From Trichobilharzia szidati (lineage: Eukaryota > Platyhelminthes > Trematoda > Strigeidida > Schistosomatidae), in contig OX235275.1 of NCBI GenBank assembly GCA_944472155.2, positions 29,316,865-29,380,864 of the forward strand: a stretch of 64,000 bases of DNA, read 5' to 3'. Positions 41,401-48,429 of the stretch are shown one piece after another. The notes under the pieces were generated by a model. That model had not been told where the DNA came from, made no database searches, and saw only the letters and a program-made list of their open reading frames with translations. Every line of letters begins with the position of its first letter. Position 1 is the stretch's first letter. The position numbers were made by a program, and so were the translations under genes.

Positions 41401-41656
41401 AGAAACACGTACATGTAAACTCAAATTACACAGCTCAATATAACCTATGTAAATCAGTTCAACTTTGACAACATTGGGGTTTCAGTAAAGTGACAATGAA
41501 ATTTAAAAAGTAATACGCCAAAACTGCTTTGAATATGTCAAATTCTACTTGAAACAATAATAATCACATAAAATTGTACTTACATGCTTCGCTTGGCTTG
41601 ATGAATATTGTGAATGCTTGAACGATCAACAACAGCGCACAGAACTTCATCATCAT
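4895..41656 (-). CDS. Secreted cysteine-rich micro-exon gene (MEG-type), ~37 kb, 1 signal exon + 23 micro-exons + terminal exon
   Basis: Role: predicted secreted protein. In schistosomes, micro-exon genes are known for a signal-peptide exon followed by very short symmetric exons and for products released from oesophageal glands and eggs; the tissue here is not known. Seen: TATA box, signal exon 41584-41656 ending in phase 1, then 23 micro-exons of 12-27 nt, one per tandem unit, all open in phase 1. Signal exon (73 nt), micro-exons (369 nt) and the short terminal exon close exactly: 150 codons plus stop. Frame 0 would meet stops in nine micro-exons, phase 1 in none. Fifteen micro-exons encode one Cys, usually as Glu/Asp/Asn/Gly-Cys-x-x. 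Because every exon is phase 1-1, any can be skipped without a frameshift. Introns are about 1.25 kb, except where transposons enlarge them or units were rearranged. Identity to a named MEG is not claimed. The main uncertainty is the acceptor choice in a few exons and the terminal exon. Confidence 0.85.
5567..5580. repeat. Unit hairpin (first of 23), CCATTC-AC-GAATGG
   Basis: A 6-bp stem with a 2-base loop, embedded in AATTC...GAATT so the arms can extend with mismatches. It is kept in 22 of the 23 good copies (one C-to-T change at 30091 onward) and is used here as the unit landmark. Function unknown; it may only reflect homogenisation of the core. It lies about 250 bp beyond each micro-exon, on the side of the exon's donor. 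Confidence 0.7.
5797..6127. mobile_element. 331-bp fold-back element, copy 1
   Basis: A 99-bp arm (5797-5895) and its inverted partner (5936-6034) flank a 40-bp loop; a 93-bp tail follows (6035-6127, ending TTTTTTTCTC). The insert is bracketed by a 13-bp target duplication CATGTCTGACAGT (5784-5796 and 6128-6140) inside an array core that is uninterrupted in other units. The arm contains GTAGCTCAGGTGG and GGTTGCGAAGC, resembling tRNA A- and B-box sequences, so a tRNA-derived SINE captured as a palindrome is possible. It encodes nothing convincing. The 70-codon ORF across it is a mirror artefact of the palindrome. Confidence 0.85.
6933..6956 (-). CDS. Micro-exon m23 (24 nt)
   Basis: Last micro-exon in transcript order. 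Donor gtaaga; acceptor ...TATTTGAAAAG. Phase 1 reading gives N-I-L-K-N-K-F-I, no cysteine. A nearer AG would give 13 nt and break the frame. It lies 251 bp from the hairpin of the unit at 7184. Frame 0 would contain TGA. Confidence 0.6.
7414..7744. mobile_element. 331-bp fold-back element, copy 2
   Basis: Nearly identical to copy 1 and at the same place in the unit, 1617 bp downstream (right arm ends about 7651; target duplication copies at 7401-7413 and 7745-7757). Because insertion site and duplication match, this copy arose by duplication of the whole unit after the element inserted, not by a second insertion. One visible difference is GAGCGG versus GAACGG in the tail. Confidence 0.85.
8555..8575 (-). 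CDS. Micro-exon m22 (21 nt)
   Basis: Donor gtaagt (near consensus), acceptor TTTCTCAATGTAG. Phase 1 peptide V-K-K-N-C-V-K. Frame 0 has TGA and phase 2 has TAA, so only phase 1 is open. It lies 252 bp from the hairpin at 8807. Confidence 0.8.
9594..9605 (-). CDS. Micro-exon m21 (12 nt)
   Basis: Donor gtatat, acceptor AATCACGAAG. Phase 1 peptide D-C-V-K. Identical to m16 (17663-17674) because both lie in the 1.83-kb duplicated segment. Frame 0 ends in TAA. Inclusion of both would repeat the tetrapeptide. Confidence 0.75.
10860..10944 (+). mobile_element. 85-base scar of RTE LINE 5' junction
   Basis: Sequence from AATAAAAAAATTG through TGAAGCTGAGAAG matches the 5' junction and first codons of the RTE insert at 18.93-19.01 kb and stops mid-codon, where it meets GTTGCATCTGCCTAG of an array unit. 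It is a passenger of the segmental duplication, not an independent insertion: there is no 3' end, tail or target duplication. Confidence 0.85.
11461..11472 (-). CDS. Micro-exon m20 (12 nt)
   Basis: Donor gtaggt, acceptor AAACTTCAAAG with a T/C-rich stretch upstream. Phase 1 peptide E-C-R-R. It lies 249 bp from the hairpin at 11710. Confidence 0.75.
12731..12742 (-). CDS. Micro-exon m19 (12 nt)
   Basis: Donor gtaaat, acceptor AAAAACGAAG downstream of a T-rich tract. Phase 1 peptide N-T-D-K, no cysteine. Phase 2 contains TGA. The LTR element at 12851 lies in the upstream intron, between m18 and m19. Confidence 0.75.
12851..13169 (-). repeat. LTR (left; 3' LTR if element is on the minus strand)
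   Basis: 319 bp, starting TGTAACAACAGAAG and ending CTCACCACA. Its partner at 13592-13910 is aligned without gaps. Confidence 0.85.
13592..13910 (-). repeat. LTR (right; 5' LTR if element is on the minus strand)
   Basis: 319 bp. It differs from the left copy at about three bases (AATCAACG versus AATCAGCG, and two near the CA end). Followed by the target duplication CCGG and then array sequence. Confidence 0.85.
15076..15093 (-). CDS. Micro-exon m18 (18 nt)
   Basis: Donor gtaaga, acceptor TTTAACGTTTAG. Phase 1 peptide V-K-H-K-N-I. Frame 0 begins with TGA. It lies 252 bp from the hairpin at 15328. A closer AG would give 13 nt and break the frame. Confidence 0.75.
16355..16372 (-). CDS. Micro-exon m17 (18 nt; 15-nt NAGNAG form possible)
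   Basis: Donor gtgaat, acceptor ATTTTTCTGAACAG, one of the best in the array. Phase 1 peptide E-A-N-C-F-G. The acceptor is followed by AAG, a NAGNAG tandem, so a form shorter by one codon (15 nt) is possible and also in frame. Confidence 0.8.
17182..19013. repeat. Segmental duplication, copy B (matches 9113-10944)
   Basis: The likely source copy: here the RTE insertion is complete and continues to 20799, whereas copy A ends after 85 bases of it. Left of 17182 the two regions also resemble each other, but only at the level expected between ordinary array units. Confidence 0.9.
17663..17674 (-). CDS. Micro-exon m16 (12 nt)
   Basis: Donor gtatat, acceptor AATCACGAAG. Phase 1 peptide D-C-V-K, identical to m21. 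It lies 254 bp from the hairpin at 17917. The intron between m15 and m16 holds the RTE insertion. Confidence 0.75.
18939..20799 (+). mobile_element. RTE-type LINE, 5'-truncated, inserted antisense in an intron
   Basis: A 12-bp target duplication AATAAAAAAATT (18927-18938 and 20800-20811) brackets the insert. It ends in an ATAATAATAATA tail typical of RTE-family LINEs. The endonuclease and the start of the ORF are missing. The reverse transcriptase is readable: FIDFEKAFDSVDR (first catalytic Asp), GVRQGCLLSPMIF, and LDFADDLCLMS with the catalytic Asp pair. The SR2/RTE group of schistosomes is the likely family (from memory of the motifs). It lies between m15 and m16, opposite in orientation to the gene. 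Confidence 0.95.
18948..20791 (+). pseudogene. RTE reverse transcriptase, truncated and broken
   Basis: Reverse transcriptase domain over about the first 360 codons (18948-20030), then thumb and C-terminal region (YLGSIVSTTGGTDEDVKSRI, IRIFNTNVKSILLYGSETW) and the C-terminal tail (KGKRRVGRPRVTWRR). Defects: a frame change after LCLMSLAQ near 20018, another near 20085, and in-frame stops TAA (20501-20503) and TAG (20543-20545). The catalytic motifs are intact, but no full-length protein can be made from this copy. The upstream endonuclease domain is absent through 5' truncation. Short flanking ORFs on the other strand are shadows. Confidence 0.93.
20826..20837 (-). CDS. Micro-exon m15 (12 nt)
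   Basis: Donor gtaaat, acceptor GGATAAATTAAG with a T-rich tract upstream. Phase 1 peptide I-S-L-K, no cysteine. Frame 0 has TAA. It lies only 15 bp from the RTE target duplication, so the LINE inserted just inside the following intron without destroying the donor. Confidence 0.7.
22109..22120 (-). CDS. Micro-exon m14 (12 nt)
   Basis: Donor gtaaat, acceptor CCACAAATTTAG after TTCTTCTCTACTCC. Phase 1 peptide D-Q-S-K, no cysteine. It lies 251 bp from the hairpin at 22360. Confidence 0.75.
23388..23414 (-). CDS. Micro-exon m13 (27 nt; 18-nt form possible)
   Basis: Perfect donor gtaagt, acceptor TTCGTTTGTTTATAG. Phase 1 peptide T-M-R-D-N-E-C-R-Y, the longest in the array. An internal AG would give an 18-nt form (23388-23405, N-N-E-C-R-Y), also in phase, so alternative acceptor use would be frame-neutral. 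Confidence 0.85.
24670..24681 (-). CDS. Micro-exon m12 (12 nt)
   Basis: Donor gtaaat, acceptor AAAAACACGAAG. Phase 1 peptide G-C-L-T. Frame 0 gives TAA as third codon. It lies 252 bp from the hairpin at 24922. Confidence 0.75.
25952..25963 (-). CDS. Micro-exon m11 (12 nt)
   Basis: Donor gtatat, acceptor AAAACTCGAAG. Phase 1 peptide E-C-E-K. It lies 254 bp from the hairpin at 26206. Confidence 0.75.
27232..27249 (-). CDS. Micro-exon m10 (18 nt)
   Basis: Donor gtaaac, acceptor TTAATATATCAG after a TTTTTATTACTTTC tract. Phase 1 peptide D-D-A-L-R-E, charged and without cysteine. It lies 250 bp from the hairpin at 27482. Confidence 0.75.
28509..28520 (-). CDS. Micro-exon m9 (12 nt)
   Basis: Donor gtaaga, acceptor GAATAACCCACAG. 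Phase 1 peptide I-F-D-D, acidic, no cysteine. Phase 2 contains TGA. It lies 253 bp from the hairpin at 28762. Confidence 0.75.
29840..29851 (-). CDS. Micro-exon m8 (12 nt)
   Basis: Donor gtaaag, acceptor GTCACACGAAG. Phase 1 peptide G-C-G-S. It lies 251 bp from the hairpin at 30091. Confidence 0.75.
31118..31138 (-). CDS. Micro-exon m7 (21 nt)
   Basis: Donor gtatgt, acceptor AACGGTGTAAAG. Phase 1 peptide E-L-K-S-C-K-G. Frame 0 has TAA. Two nearer AGs (giving 11 or 13 nt) would break the frame, so the acceptor is partly chosen by frame and is the weakest call among the cysteine exons. Confidence 0.6.
32409..32426 (-). CDS. Micro-exon m6 (18 nt)
   Basis: Donor gtataa, acceptor GATAAATTTATAG. 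Phase 1 peptide I-G-F-C-N-D. It lies 250 bp from the hairpin at 32659. Confidence 0.8.
33710..33721 (-). CDS. Micro-exon m5 (12 nt)
   Basis: Donor gtaaat, acceptor CTCAAAATGGCAG with a TTTCTTTGCATTCC tract. Phase 1 peptide L-C-D-T. Phase 2 contains TGA. It lies 253 bp from the hairpin at 33963. Confidence 0.8.
34989..35009 (-). CDS. Micro-exon m4 (21 nt)
   Basis: Donor gtaaga, acceptor TTTTCTGTTTTTAG, an excellent tract. Phase 1 peptide T-Y-A-N-C-K-E. It lies 251 bp from the hairpin at 35240. Confidence 0.85.
36286..36300 (-). CDS. Micro-exon m3 (15 nt)
   Basis: Donor gtaagc, acceptor CTGCACTTCAAG. Phase 1 peptide E-Y-C-K-K. It lies 246 bp from the hairpin at 36532. Reading the first codon as Glu requires m2 (ending G) upstream; direct joining to an exon ending in T would make it a stop, so skipping of m2 alone would place TAA here if m1 is joined directly. 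Confidence 0.75.
37566..37583 (-). CDS. Micro-exon m2 (18 nt)
   Basis: Donor gtaaat, acceptor GAAATATTATAG. Phase 1 peptide L-K-T-C-I-E. Frame 0 begins with TGA. It lies 251 bp from the hairpin at 37817. Confidence 0.8.
38846..38863 (-). CDS. Micro-exon m1 (18 nt; 12-nt form possible)
   Basis: First micro-exon after the signal exon. Donor gtaaat, acceptor CTCAATCAAAAAG. Phase 1 peptide S-E-D-K-T-K, continuing directly from the signal peptide's terminal Ala. An internal AG gives a 12-nt form (38846-38857), also in phase. No cysteine. Confidence 0.75.
39027..39857 (+). mobile_element. RTE-type LINE 3' fragment
   Basis: The target duplication ACAATACTA (39018-39026 and 39858-39866) splits what would be the 24th array unit. 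The insert begins just after the position of the FADD motif (YICLIFHKL...), continues through a degenerate C-terminal region with frameshifts and stops (RIGKARKAF, KGKRRVGRPSVT) and ends in an ATAATAATAATA tail. It is a shorter, older relative of the 18.9-20.8 kb element, inserted antisense in intron 1. Confidence 0.9.
40040..41583 (-). other. Unique part of intron 1
   Basis: Array similarity fades at about 40.03 kb. The remaining sequence up to the signal exon is AT-rich and without long ORFs. I searched the minus strand for GTAAR donors with an in-frame AG: candidates near 40.78 and 41.03 kb would read TGA or TAA after the signal exon, so no extra micro-exon is called. Confidence 0.5.
41584..41656 (-). 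CDS. Exon 1 coding part: signal peptide of the micro-exon gene
   Basis: Starts with three consecutive ATGs (41656, 41653, 41650) and encodes 24 codons: MMMK then a hydrophobic run FCALLLIVQAFTIFI, then KPSEA, a typical secretory signal with a likely cleavage after Ala24. It ends with one extra base (T) at a consensus donor gtaagtac, i.e. phase 1, matching the phase of all 23 micro-exons. A TATA box lies 40 bp upstream of the first ATG. Transcription start is probably near 41.67 kb. Confidence 0.88.
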
Positions 41657-41695
41657 CTTCTATTCCGAGAACGTGTAAACAAATAAAAACAAGTC

Positions 41696-41703
41696 TTTAT
41701 ATA
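41696..41703 (-). promoter_or_regulatory. TATA box of the micro-exon gene
   Basis: TATATAAAG on the minus strand, 40 bp upstream of the first ATG. This spacing would give a short 5' UTR of roughly 10-20 nt. The element alone is weak evidence in AT-rich DNA, but it is correctly placed for the signal exon. Confidence 0.65.
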
Positions 41704-41709
41704 GTGTTT

Positions 41710-43735
41710 TAATACCCCTGCCACGTATAAGACCATAAAGATTCCTAAAAATAATTCAAAATATCACCTTATTTCTTTTTGAAAGAATGTGGCCTGATAA
41801 TAATTACAAATATAACCATATATCTGTTCATGGTGTACTTTGTTTACAAGGTCACCGGAATAAAAGAACACTAATTTAACAAAGAATAGATGAGGTGATT
41901 CCAATCACTGTGCATACGAAATTTCGCATAACTTTAGAACAGCATATAGACTATTTTCGATGATTTGCACATAACAAAATATCACTGTTTAACACGAAAA
42001 CGCTGAAGCGTAATGGATTCGTTAAGGAATAGTTAAGCAGCATATCAATTTCTCAAATGATCTATAGAATGAATACAATTATAAGGTTTGCAATTTGAAA
42101 CACTCAGGGTTTTTATTTGGACAAAATTCTTTTCTTTTATACAGACATCAGATCTCTTTATCAATGCCTGAATATATTATCATGAATAATTATTGGGTTG
42201 TACATCTTATCTCTCATTGAAAGCAAACAAAATTACAACTGAATAACTTTCCTTCATTGCCATTCACTGAGAAAACAATTTACAAATCTCATTTAACTGA
42301 GACTAAATTCAGGTAAATCACCCCTGAACACCAAGTTTCTGGTGAAGACATTCACTAGAAATTTCAAAATATATTTCCTTACCAATTTTTGTTAAAGAGA
42401 TCCTCAATGATGAGCGAACATTCACGTCAAATATGTGTAGTTCAGGAAGTTGTTGTCATTTTCTAACATCATTTGTAAACAAGGTTTAGCCATAATAGAT
42501 GACCTGCATATACATGTTCAGTGCATGAACGTGTGAAATACGTCATGGTTCTATAGTTTAACCGTCGAATAATCGTCTCGCTAATGCCTGGCAATGAATC
42601 CATCATATCTGGCTAACTAAGGTGACTTGCTGATGAGAGACAGATATTTACTGCTACTTCAAAATGTCTGACCAAGCTCAAACACACCTGAATAACAATG
42701 ACTTTTGTGACAAAAGTGAATCGACAAAATTATTTTGAGTCTTCAGACACTCAGATTAATTATTCGGCATAAACTTATCTCTGAGACATAATAAACAAAC
42801 ACCAACTGGCAATCAATAAAATGCTTCCGATGACTAAAACATTAGACTGTCGATTATATCAACTGTCCATACAGTGCTCATAGCAAATGGTGGCATGGAA
42901 AACGTTTAGATCTCCATGCAAGGTTATTCAAGAAAATAGAGCTGAAAGGCTCAACCCTACTTAAGCTTTGATTTCTCGACTAATTATTGAGACGTGATGC
43001 TCAGTGAATATTGGTGGGTATAATTCTCTTGGCAAAACAAATTTTCGGCCAAAAGGCGAAGAAAAATTATTGTCTATATGCGTGCAAAATATTTGAGATT
43101 ACAAATAATTGGACACTGTGATTGGCTTAAGTAAGATATGTTTCATAGTTTCTTCCTAGATTGCAAGTTTATAAACGACAGTCTGCATATGCCCACTGAA
43201 TGAAGTGAGAAAGTGAAAGTCATGTTGGATGAACATCCAACATTATACAAGAAGGAGTGACTAGTTTCGAATCGATTCACCTGGATACACAACTGACATT
43301 CACGTATATAGAAACAAATGTTAAGGTGAGTCAGTCGGCAAATCCCTTCGTCTGGTTATGATAGTCATCACCAACCCTGTGAAGAAGCAGGTTCATTTGT
43401 TGAATGACACCTAGTTTGGTGAATGTCGAGGCCAGTGTGTTTGACACGGAGCTGTGCAATGGGACCAATAAGCAAAGTGATAAGACGAATATTTGAGAAT
43501 TGTGCTATTATGATAAATTAATTCACTAAACACTGATTTCACTTTTCTTGGTAATCCATGTGTTTAATTGAAAAAAATGAGATTCGATCCAGTCATCTAT
43601 CAGAGGTTTGTGACTGTATCAATCCCCGTTAGACTGTGCACATGAAGTCGAATTCGCCATATTTACTGTGAACTCAATTTCTTGAATGTGATCACAAAAC
43701 CCTGAAACAAAATGATTCAAAGTTCCTTGCTATGT
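41710..43735. other. Upstream intergenic region, no gene seen
   Basis: About 2 kb of AT-rich sequence between the promoter of the micro-exon gene and the first repeat of the graveyard. No long ORF, tandem repeat or transposon signature was recognised. Promoter-distal control elements could be here but nothing specific is visible. Confidence 0.5.
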
Positions 43736-44049
43736 GCGATCAGTCGACATATGATAGAATCGCGTGTAAGACAGACGGTCTGTTTATTCAAACTCATAGA
43801 ATCCTCAAGGTTAGATTACTCGATTGATAGGTTTGTAGACATGATTGTTACCATAACCTCAGTACTATTAAGATAGCTGTTGTGTATTTGTAATGATATT
43901 TGTGTTTCCTGCAGTCGTCGGGATGTCTAAAACTTCCTCGTCTTTCCTCCAAATTTTGTTCTTGTCGTTCTCGGAGTCTGTATCCCTTCACTCACTGGTA
44001 CCAATGGTGTCGCTATCGAGTAACATATATTCTATCGTGTGGTCGATAT

Positions 44050-44432
44050 TGAATTGGTGGATGGTGACTAGCAGTGGAATCCAGGATGCGCATTTCGTCC
44101 TATTTGGGAATCGTCATCTGGATGTACCTGCATTTCTCAGTAAGTGATGATGTTCCCATCGAGGCTCAAACCCAGTGCCCATGGTTTCAAACACCAAAGC
44201 GTTATCCACTAGACCACTTTGGCCACGAGAGACACCTCTTGTGCAACGGGTCCTACTGATTTAATTGAATTTTGGATTTTCCTGGATTCCACTGCTAGTC
44301 ACCATCCACCAATTCAATACTAATTAAATGCCCAGACATCGTCGAAGCATCTGCCCAAGAAGCCGACATGTCAACCTGAGACCGAGCACTTCGGTCCAAT
44401 CAATCGACGGGAAAATCCAAAATTCAATTAAA
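44050..44432 (-). mobile_element. Sm-alpha-like tRNA-derived SINE with hammerhead-like core
   Basis: The insert is flanked by a 13-bp target duplication GTGTGGTCGATAT (44037-44049 and 44433-44445). On the minus strand, GTGGTCTAGTGGATAACGC (A-box like) and GGGTTTGAGCC (B-box like) lie around 44165-44225. Further on is TCCCAAATAGGACGAAATGC, the stem II/GAAA part of the schistosome satellite hammerhead. Inverted segments 44050-44085 and 44281-44316, and 44261-44281 and 44411-44431, suggest two head-to-head partial copies. Sm-alpha elements are hallmarks of Schistosoma genomes (established knowledge), which supports the taxonomic call. Confidence 0.85.
44080..44130 (-). ncRNA. Hammerhead ribozyme core, probably inactive
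   Basis: The stem II loop and GAAA box are present (GGACGAAATGCGC), but the expected CUGAUGA box reads AUGACGA on the minus strand. Invariant core residues are changed, so self-cleavage is not expected from this copy. Confidence 0.7.
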
Positions 44433-44929
44433 GTGTGGTCGATATGTTTATTAAGATTTCTGAATCATCTATTACCATCCTATTTGCATATTTGTACAAC
44501 GTCAAACGAATCTGACTTTGCTCTTGCAATCTCGTATTACCTAGAGTCTAGATAATTCTTGTACCACCTGACTATCTTGATAATCTAGATTCTAATCACC
44601 GAAATACCCAGTGAGTTATGAAGAAAATGAAAGACAAATTCAGTGAAGATAATTTTCTTTATCGACGAAATCTTTATGAGAGGCTGTACATGGTATTTAT
44701 ATTTACCAAAAATATATAGTGGTCTGTTATTTATTACCAGGGAGTGACATAGTTGAAATAATTACTCAGAAGTGGCTTTAGAAGTGAAAGTTGTAAATTA
44801 CGTGGTACTCAATTGCACATAGATAGAAATTTGACTAGGTTAAAATTGCTGCTGAGTGAGAATAAAGGTAGTTAGGTGTCAATTGAAGAAGTGGGAAGAG
44901 GGTATGAAAGTGTACAAAGGGAGCATATG

Positions 44930-46950
44930 AGAGTGATAATTTTGAATTAATTATTAAAGTAAAAGCAAACTAAAAGTAAAGCAGAAAATTATAAAGAAGA
45001 AAATAATAAAATTATTTTACAGCAAATGACTAGTGAAGAGGTTTAGCACTACTGGAAATGTCTTCTTCGCAGTCACTTCCTCTAAAATCATCGCCCTTTG
45101 AAAGGGCATACATTGAATGTGACCGATGACATGAAATCTCGACTACCAGAGATAGAAAGAAACATTTCACTGAGAACACATGCTCGATTTGAACTGACCG
45201 AGGAAGAGCAGCGAAATTGTATGGACTACATTGATTTGGTTTCAAGAAGATGGTGGGAAGATTTAAACCTGAAACTCGCAAATAGTCTCAAAGCTGCTGA
45301 CACTTATTCACGTTTTCTTGCCATACCAGAGGAATACGTTTTCAACTACTCTTGTATATCCCTAGCTCCTATACAATTGCAAGCCTTGTCGCTATGCCCA
45401 AAATTCTGTGATATTATGACAATTTCGAGTGACTTGGATATTAAAGTCCAGTTGGAAGCACTGATCCATCAGACAAATGACCTTCTCCCAGTGTCAGACA
45501 AATCAAATGGACAATTCAAGTCTACAGTATTGAATAGCTGTCATCAGTACATCAACACAAAACTAGATGTCAAAAGACTGATTTCGGCCGAGCAGAGAGA
45601 GCGACTACATGAGATTTGAAAGAATAAAGACTTCTTTCTGACCCACCCCGATAAAGGTGCCGACACTGTCCTGATGGATCGCCAAGACTACATCGATAAA
45701 ATGTTATCCGTCATGTCAGATGAAAACAAATTTTCAAACGAAAGTAGCCAGAAAGATCAGACGGAACAAAGTGAATGCTGAAGAAAATGAAGAACGAATC
45801 AGTTATCAACTTTGAATTATTTGAGTAAATACGACCCTCAGGTTTCGTGATTCCTCGTTTATATGGTCTGCCGAAAGTGCACAAAGAGAACGTGCTACTG
45901 CGTCCAATCTTGGATATGACAATTTCCCCATATCATGCTACTGTCAAATGGCTCGCAGACATCCTCCTATCTATCAGAAATAACCTCTTCATGCATAGTG
46001 TTTCTGATTCGTTTGAATTCGTCGATTCAATAAGTGATGCTAATGTATCCGGGAAGAAAATGATATCCATGAATGTTACCTCCTCTTTGTCGATGTTCCT
46101 CTCACTGAAACTATTTGCTTTATATGCACACTGATTGAGAATAACAATGTAGACGTGTGTGTTCCGAACTATTATTGAGGTGGGCTTTAAATGTTCTATT
46201 CAAATTCAACAACACGTTTTATAGACAAAGAAATGGAGTGGCGATCGGGTCACCATTGGGTCTTTTACTTGCATACTTCTTCTTGGCAAGTTTGGATAAT
46301 AGCATGTTACGGCCTACTATCGGAAGTTTCCATTTGTACCAAAGATACATTGATGATACTTTCATCATATGTGACGACAATCACGACATCGAATTGATAA
46401 CCTAAGAGTTCGACAGCTGCCATCATGCCATCCAATTGACATCAGAGTCAGAGTCGGAATTCCATTTTGTGGATGTTTTTCTAAACAGTAGATCTGATGG
46501 TTCTCTTCAAAGACCGATCTACAGGAAACCAACATGGGATGGGTCCATATGAGAAGGAAGAGAAACCTGATCTACTCCTTATTATCAAGAATAAGAAGGA
46601 TATGTTCCAGTGATACAATCGATAGGGAACTGGGCGACTCAGACAAGTCCTCATAGAGAATGGATATCCTCCAAGATTTATCGAGAAAAACATGAAGTCA
46701 AGGGAAAAGCTGGAATGAACTCAGACGGTGCCGAAGAAACTGCTATTTATGATAGTTGAATTTAAAAATGATAACGTGACTGAGATCCGAAAGAATCGCT
46801 TATGCAGATAACTGAGAAAAGCCTTCTCTACGGCTGAGCTACGGATCAATTTCTACAGCCGACAAATGATCCATGGATGTGTAAAGGATAAACTGCCGAT
46901 TAGGACGGCCCACTTCAATGTGTGTGTTTATAATTTCACCCTCGTGTTGA
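44930..46950 (+). pseudogene. Penelope-like element A: reverse transcriptase, broken
   Basis: The 5' segment has a 173-codon ORF (45098-45619: FELTEEEQRNCMDYI and flanks) that precedes THPDKGADTVLMDRQDYIDKM and, after breaks, YGLPKVHK plus the RPI and VKWLADIL motifs (45850-45970). Then come FNNTFYRQRNGVAIGSPLG and RYIDDTFII with the catalytic Asp pair (about 46346-46360), and LQRPIYRKPTWDG (~46510). The order and motifs are those of Penelope-like retroelements. Stops and frameshifts separate the pieces (for example TGA at 45617-45619, and stops near 45779, 46132 and 46403). The end near 46.95 kb (KDKLPIRTAHFNVCVYNFT) is where the linker to the endonuclease begins. Confidence 0.88.
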
Positions 46951-47499
46951 GCTAGTTATGTTGGTCGCTAAAAGCTCGTGATAAATATGATAATGTTTAC
47001 CGATAACAGAAAGCAAAAGAAATTTAAGAAAAAGTCCTAGTTTAATCGAAGTTTCTTTTCACATGAAGATAATTGAAACGAATTCAATATTGTTGCATTT
47101 ACCAGCAGTTATCTTTGCAGAAACGTGTCGTGTAATATAATGATGTTGAAAGACTACTCTGCTCTTTGTGGATATGAACCATAAGTACAAACAAATTCAA
47201 TAACACGTTTACAGTGATGAACGAAGAAAGAAAATATATAATTCTGCTAAGTGCTTGCCTTCAGTGATTTTAATTAGCCGTCTAAAACTAAGAGTAAGGT
47301 GAATCAATTCTGATGACTGACCGGAGATATATCGACATATAATGCGCGATACACTTGAGGAAGCCTAATATCCGAAGATATTTATAAGTGCGAATATTAG
47401 TAATGGTAGTTGAAAACGTGAACTGTCACATTCCGAAGTAATTAACATGCACAGTTTTCCTATGTCTTCAACAGAGAGTTGAAGCCACCGTTAGGATTG

Positions 47500-48060
47500 A
47501 CTAGACAGGAAGTTTGTATTGTAGCGGAACATATTTATTGATCGATTCAAACATTCGTGGAATGTAATGAAGGCCTTCTTCCAACGATAAATATGTTTGA
47601 GAAGAAACTTCTTAGCAGCGACGCTCGGAGTAGTGTTCTCCAGTCGTCTATTAGTATGCAGTAGCCTTAAGCACAAGATGTCATATCTAGTCAGTTCTTT
47701 GTTCATATATCAGTTCACCTGTTGCTTTGGAGCCAAGTACATTGGTCATTTGACGCGTAAAATGTCCAAAAGCTTTCAAGGACACAACCCTACATGGCTG
47801 CAAAAAAGGTAATAGTGGCCGTATGAGGAGTGTGGTAATCGAATATCTCGTCAACACCGGTCATTCCATCTCATCAAATACCTCCTTCAAAGTGATCTAC
47901 AAAGTGTAGAATAACCCACCAAAATTAATACGCTTCCATGTCCGATGTATTGCTGAGGCCATAGCCATTCAGTTGGAAACACCAGAGTTATGTATAAGAA
48001 AGAAAGTCATCCAACCACTTCTATTAACATGGCGTCATTTGTGTTGACTTCAACAGACTT
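47500..48060 (+). pseudogene. Penelope-like element B: GIY-YIG endonuclease fragment
   Basis: RRNFLAATLGVVFSSRLLV, then FIYQFTCCFGAKYIGHLTRKM (GIY-YIG core), GHNPTWLQK, EYLVNTGHSISSNTSFKV and AEAIAIQLETPELCIRKK follow the usual C-terminal order of Penelope-like proteins, in more than one frame. It may be the tail of element A separated by about 600 bp of unrelated sequence, or a second truncated copy: the two overlap in the linker region, which favours two copies. Confidence 0.85.
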
Positions 48061-48429
48061 AATATTTGTTTGCTGGCTTTGCTAACTCCTTATTACTCTT
48101 GTATTTCTTCACAACTCCTACACAATTCTATATTTTACCTCCTTTCTATTTACATCCTAATCAAAACTCACTCATTGAAATATCCATCTTATTACGCAAC
48201 TTTATTACACTAATTCAAATTCTCTTGTGCATCAACCAACACTGACAACTATATTTTGATAATTCGTCACCGAGATCCTCATACTTATATGGACTCCCCT
48301 AGTTGCAATTTGATTATTCATCACATTATCTTAAATATCTTGATGACGAAAGAAACTAAACCAAGTAAATTTTATTCGTGTCCGACAAAGCCAATGTACA
48401 CAAAAACACAAAAGAATCATTTGTAAATA

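Larger units (their letters stand above)
43740..44590 (+). repeat. Unknown dispersed repeat, copy 1 (split by a SINE)
   Basis: Segments 43740-44049 and 44433-44590 align in order with 50755-51195, sharing for example GATAGAATCG, CTCATAGAATCCTCAAGG, ACCAATGGTGTCGCTATCG and AACGTCAAACGAATCTGAC. Only copy 1 carries the SINE, so the SINE inserted after the copies separated. No coding capacity is evident. Confidence 0.8.

Noticed and set aside
44165..44240. Apparent tRNA gene on the minus strand
   Set aside because: Box A and box B motifs are present but the cloverleaf cannot be completed and the segment lies inside a SINE with target duplication.
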